In this document: positions 5,927 through 8,782 of the stretch, piece by piece | How positions within the stretch are numbered: the stretch's first letter is position 1 | Layout: every line of letters starts with the position of its first letter | Assembly (NCBI GenBank): GCA_003663345.1 | Contig: QMZU01000023.1 | Coordinates: forward strand, 1-8,782 | DNA length: 8,782 nt | From: Candidatus Aenigmatarchaeota archaeon | Lineage (GTDB): Archaea > Aenigmatarchaeota > Aenigmatarchaeia > PWEA01 > B50-G16 | Direction of reading: 5' to 3' | Position numbers and translations under genes: made by a program | Notes under the pieces: generated by a model | Told to the model about the DNA's origin: nothing | Databases searched by the model: none | What the model saw: the letters and a program-made list of their open reading frames with translations, nothing else

Positions 5927-6808
5927 ATGCCAAAGGTGAGGGAGATTCTGAGAAGAATAAAGAAACTTGAAATAAAGACCAATATGCTGGTTGAGGGACT
6001 AATAGCTGGGAACTATCATTCGGTTTTCAAAGGCAGGGGAATAGAGTTCTCTGAGGTGAGGGAGTATGTCCCGGGGGATGACATAAGAACTATAGACTGG
6101 AATGTGACTGCCAGATTTAACTCTCCTTTCGTGAAGGAGTTCATCGAGGAAAGGGACCTTGATGTTTACATTGTATTTGACCTCTCAGCAAGCAACGATT
6201 TCGGATATGAGAGGAGTAAAAAAGAGGTGGGACTGGAGATAGCCGCCTCAATTATGTTCGCGGCTCTGAGGAATAATGACAATGTTGGTCTCTGTCTCTT
6301 CACCGATAGAATTGAAAGATTCATAAGACCAAGAAAGGGTAAGAAGTTTGCTCTTAGATTGTTGAGAGAACTGGTTTATTATGAACCGGAAAGTCCGGGA
6401 ACCGATATAAATAACTCTCTGATACAGTTGAGTAAAATAGTGAGAAAGAGAAGTATAATCTTCATTATCTCTGATTTTCTTTCCGAGGATTTTGAGAAAC
6501 CTATAAAGTTCCTGAAGAACAGACATGACGTGATTTTGATAAGTCTTCTGGATGTAAATGAAGAGAACATGCCGGATATAGGGTATGTTTTTCTTGAGGA
6601 TGAGGAGACAGGAGAGCAGATTCTTGTGAATACTTCCGATGAGAGTTTCAGAAAAACCTATGTGAAGGAGATGAAGAGAAGAGAGAAAAAGTTTTTGAAT
6701 AATATGAAGAGACTTGGGGTGGATGTTATAAGGGTGAGAACCGATGAACCGTTTCATATCCCACTGAAGAGGTTCTTCAATCTGAGAAAAAAGAGGATGG
6801 TGAAGTAG
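5927..6808 (+). CDS. DUF58 family protein (MoxR partner with vWA-like domain)
   Basis: A 293-residue cytoplasmic protein of the DUF58 family, which is regularly encoded next to MoxR ATPases and thought to be a substrate or adaptor. The hallmark segment is present: GRGIEFSEVREYVPGDD (36-52), then IRTIDWNVTARFNSPFVKEF (53-72). It leads into a vWA-like fold whose metal-site (MIDAS) residues look intact: DLSAS (85-89, the DxSxS motif), Thr159 in GTD and Asp183 in SDF. No membrane helix is visible. Many DUF58 proteins begin with two N-terminal helices, so this is the short soluble form. The C-terminus is strongly basic (LKRFFNLRKKRMVK). The gene begins 1 base after the protease stop and ends immediately before the vWA gene, so the three are probably translationally coupled. 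Confidence 0.92.
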   Translation: MPKVREILRRIKKLEIKTNMLVEGLIAGNYHSVFKGRGIEFSEVREYVPGDDIRTIDWNVTARFNSPFVKEFIEERDLDVYIVFDLSASNDFGYERSKKEVGLEIAASIMFAALRNNDNVGLCLFTDRIERFIRPRKGKKFALRLLRELVYYEPESPGTDINNSLIQLSKIVRKRSIIFIISDFLSEDFEKPIKFLKNRHDVILISLLDVNEENMPDIGYVFLEDEETGEQILVNTSDESFRKTYVKEMKRREKKFLNNMKRLGVDVIRVRTDEPFHIPLKRFFNLRKKRMVK

Positions 6809-7756
6809 ATGTGGTTTCATTTTGGAGAACCAGAACTGCTTCTCTTTCTTGCAGTCGTGCCTCTGGTCATCTATTTCTATAGAATTTATAACAGAAAGAA
6901 GAGGGAGGCGGCTCTGAAGTTCAGCACGGTTGGGATAGTGAGAAAGGTTTCGCCTAAAAGAAACATAAGGGTTCATTTACCGTTCATGCTCCTTCTTCTC
7001 GTGATGACCCTTCTGATACTTGGTCTCTGTGACCCGAGGATTCCTTTGAAAACAGCAAAGGAGGGTGTGAATGTGGTTCTGGTTATAGATGACTCCGGAA
7101 GTATGGCGGCTACAGATTACAAACCCACAAGGCTGGAGGCCGCAAAAAATGCTGCAGAGATTCTGATAAACAGCCTCAAACCAAAGGATAATGTTGGGAT
7201 AGTGATATTCGAATCCGGCGCCACTACTGCATCTTACCTGACCCCGTTCAAGGACAGGGCGATTCAGAAACTGAGGGCCATAGAACAGAGAGAGGGGAGG
7301 ACCGCGATAGGTGACGGTTTGAGTCTTGCTGTTGATATGGCAACATCCATTCCGAACAAGAAGAAGGTGATCATTCTTCTGAGTGATGGTGTGAATAACG
7401 CAGGTGTCATAAGCCCTCAGGAGGCAGTTGAGTATGCGAAAGCCAACAAGATACAGGTCTACACAGTGGGCATGGGTTCGGAAAAACCCGTCGTTCTGGG
7501 TTACGATATATTTGGAAATCCTCAGTATGCAGAGCTCGATGAGAAGACTCTGAAAAGTATTGCAGAGCAGACCGGTGGTAGGTACTACAAATCCGTCAAT
7601 AAGGATACGCTGGATGAGATTTACAGAAACATAGGGGAGAACATAGAGAGGGAATGGGAGGATACAAGCATAAAGGACTGGTTTTTCGCAGCAGCTCTGA
7701 TAATACTGCTTCTGAACATGTACATAATCTACGGTAAGTACAGAATTGTTCTATAA
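6809..7756 (+). CDS. BatA-like membrane protein with von Willebrand A domain
   Basis: The 315-residue protein has the BatA arrangement: membrane helix 1 (about 8-24), a basic cytoplasmic stretch (RIYNRKKREAALKFS, 25-39), helix 2 (about 57-74), a vWA domain (about 86-275) and a C-terminal helix (about 291-308). The MIDAS motif is complete: DDSGS (94-98), Thr165 in GRTAIGDG and Asp193 in SDG. It should bind a divalent metal and a protein ligand. Positive-inside reasoning puts the vWA domain outside the membrane. MoxR ATPases and vWA proteins of this type work together in many prokaryotes; the substrate is unknown here. ATG 6809 follows the DUF58 stop with no gap and has GGTGA 5 bases upstream. 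A second vWA gene (BatB), common in bacterial clusters, does not directly follow. Confidence 0.93.
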   Translation: MWFHFGEPELLLFLAVVPLVIYFYRIYNRKKREAALKFSTVGIVRKVSPKRNIRVHLPFMLLLLVMTLLILGLCDPRIPLKTAKEGVNVVLVIDDSGSMAATDYKPTRLEAAKNAAEILINSLKPKDNVGIVIFESGATTASYLTPFKDRAIQKLRAIEQREGRTAIGDGLSLAVDMATSIPNKKKVIILLSDGVNNAGVISPQEAVEYAKANKIQVYTVGMGSEKPVVLGYDIFGNPQYAELDEKTLKSIAEQTGGRYYKSVNKDTLDEIYRNIGENIEREWEDTSIKDWFFAAALIILLLNMYIIYGKYRIVL

Positions 7757-7761
7757 GGTGA
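7757..7761 (+). promoter_or_regulatory. Ribosome binding site deciding the start of the last gene
   Basis: GGTGA lies 5 bases before ATG 7767. The earlier in-frame ATG at 7761 overlaps this site and is therefore unlikely to be used. Confidence 0.6.
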
Positions 7762-7766
7762 TGGTG

Positions 7767-8782
7767 ATGAGATGGCTGGCTATTATGGGATTGATGTTTC
7801 TGCTGTCAGTCAGTACAGCACACGCAACAAAGACCCTGCAGGTCGAGAAATATGTGGATAAGCAGGACATAAAAGTGGGTGATGATGTAAAGGTTCTTCT
7901 CAAATTCAGGAACCCCTTCGGAAAGGATATACCTGTAAGAATTGTGGACAAAAACGTATTTGGAAATAATGGAATAGATGTTCAGTGTTTAGAGTATAAT
8001 ATTCCCGCTCAGGAAGAGACGGTGTTTGGTTATGACCCCATAAAACCATTCTCACCTGGGAAATACACACTCGAGCCCGCTGAAGTCACATATATGAATC
8101 CAGAGACCGGAAAGGAAGAGACCGTAAAATCCAACGCTCTTGAAATAGAGGTTAAAGGGCAGGCGCAGCAGGGGCAGGCGCAGGGGATAACCACGATTTA
8201 CAGGTGCAATGGTGTAAGTATGCAATCGACCTCCTACTCATCTTCAGGCAGCTCCTTCAGCATTCAGATAGGAAGCTCGGGTATGCAGCAGTTCCAGATG
8301 CCACACCAGACACCACAGACCTCCCCGCAGAGCAGGGTGCAGAACAATCAGCTCAATCAGAACACGAACGCTTTGAAAAAAGAAATGGAGAGGCAACTGG
8401 AGGAGCAGAGGAGAATGAGAGAGGAATTCCAGCAGAACCTCGCTCAGAATCCTGAGTTCCAGAAACGACACCAGGAGTTATTGAAGAGGGGGTATGAACT
8501 GAAGAATGCATCTCTAAATCCCATGACCAATAACACGGGGATTTTTGAACTTTCATATCAGAAGCCAAACGGTGAAACAGCGATAATGAAGGGTGAGATG
8601 AGGAATGGAAAAATAAAAGAACTCATGACCTTCACGGCTGAGGACAGGAGAAAAATACTCCAGCTTCTTCAGCAGAATGAGAAATTCCAGGAATACAACC
8701 AAACGCTTTTGGAAGAAGAATTCAATCAAACACAGCAACAATTCAATCAGATATCGCAGAATCATACCAAAATAATCATCTC
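7767..8782 (+). CDS. Secreted Gln-rich protein, BatD-like by position (partial, 3' end outside window)
   Basis: The frame is open for 338 codons from ATG 7767 to the right edge. A signal peptide (1-20, hydrophobic MGLMFLLSVS, ending STAHA before TKT) predicts export. Residues about 21-130 look like an Ig-like beta domain of the kind found in BatD and archaeal exoproteins (KVGDDVKVLLKFRNPFGKDI, then PFSPGKYTLEPAEV). A low-complexity part follows: GQAQQGQAQG (131-140), a Ser-rich stretch and a Gln/Pro stretch (173-200). After that come charged helices and a compact segment (about 259-289, with GIFELSYQKPNGE) flanked by two similar helical motifs at 225-239 and 301-315. From residue 131 on, 35 of 208 residues are Gln. 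Five N-glycosylation sequons occur (247, 255, 311, 320, 332). Position after a BatA-like gene suggests a BatD-like role, but sequence support for that is limited to the first domain. A C-terminal membrane helix may lie beyond the window. Confidence 0.8.
   Translation, partial: MRWLAIMGLMFLLSVSTAHATKTLQVEKYVDKQDIKVGDDVKVLLKFRNPFGKDIPVRIVDKNVFGNNGIDVQCLEYNIPAQEETVFGYDPIKPFSPGKYTLEPAEVTYMNPETGKEETVKSNALEIEVKGQAQQGQAQGITTIYRCNGVSMQSTSYSSSGSSFSIQIGSSGMQQFQMPHQTPQTSPQSRVQNNQLNQNTNALKKEMERQLEEQRRMREEFQQNLAQNPEFQKRHQELLKRGYELKNASLNPMTNNTGIFELSYQKPNGETAIMKGEMRNGKIKELMTFTAEDRRKILQLLQQNEKFQEYNQTLLEEEFNQTQQQFNQISQNHTKIII
8157..8186 (+). repeat. Two-copy 15-base direct repeat in the Gln-rich gene
   Basis: GGGCAGGCGCAG occurs at 8157-8168 and again at 8172-8183, a 15-base period that encodes GQAQQGQAQG. 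It marks the junction between the Ig-like domain and the low-complexity linker, and is a likely site of length variation by slippage. Confidence 0.7.

Noticed and set aside
5593..5982. 129-codon minus-strand frame
   Set aside because: It is antisense to the catalytic part of the Lon-like protease and the start of DUF58, and has no domain.
6248..6976. 242-codon frame on the minus strand
   Set aside because: It is antisense to the DUF58 and vWA genes, whose motifs are intact; there is no ribosome binding site or domain.
8204..8455. 83-codon plus-strand frame
   Set aside because: It lies in another frame of the secreted Gln-rich gene, which has a signal peptide, a ribosome binding site and an uninterrupted frame to the window end.

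Overview
The window is almost certainly archaeal. Ribosome binding sites of the GGAGGTGA type sit 4 to 6 bases before most starts, while the first gene of the rightward block appears leaderless behind a TATA-like box. Codons are rich in AGA/AGG and ATA. The gene families (archaeal-style SMC and ScpA, a membrane-anchored Lon-like protease without an ATPase domain, an HTH_45-type winged helix, and a MoxR/DUF58/von Willebrand A cluster) also fit archaea. I cannot fix the lineage; a euryarchaeal-type or DPANN genome are both possible.

Left block, minus strand (1-2905): a complete smc gene followed 4 bases later by scpA, which runs off the left edge. These encode the ATPase and kleisin subunits of the chromosome-organising SMC-ScpA complex. 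The SMC has intact head motifs and a hinge, but only 831 residues. Both coiled-coil arms are shortened to roughly half the usual length, by about the same amount.

Middle (2906-3180): a divergent intergenic region of about 275 bases. It holds a likely smc promoter, a likely leaderless promoter for the rightward genes, and between them a G+C-rich island bounded by the inverted repeat AAACGG/CCGTTT. The island looks like a structured RNA or a small element of unknown nature.

Right block, plus strand (3181-8782, open at the right edge): seven tightly packed genes that look like one operon. It begins with a seven-helix membrane protein overlapping a small winged-helix regulator, a possible sensor/regulator pair. 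Then come a MoxR AAA+ ATPase, a membrane-anchored Lon-like (S16) serine protease, a DUF58 protein, a membrane-anchored von Willebrand A protein (BatA-like), and a secreted glutamine-rich protein that begins like an Ig-like/BatD-type exoprotein and is cut by the window edge.

How they may work together (inference): MoxR and DUF58 are cytoplasmic. The vWA domain, the protease domain and the Gln-rich protein are all predicted to face outward. The cluster therefore looks like a MoxR-vWA chaperone system, with an envelope-facing Lon-type protease embedded in it and a 7TM/winged-helix pair placed to regulate it. I see no tRNA, rRNA, CRISPR array or transposase gene.
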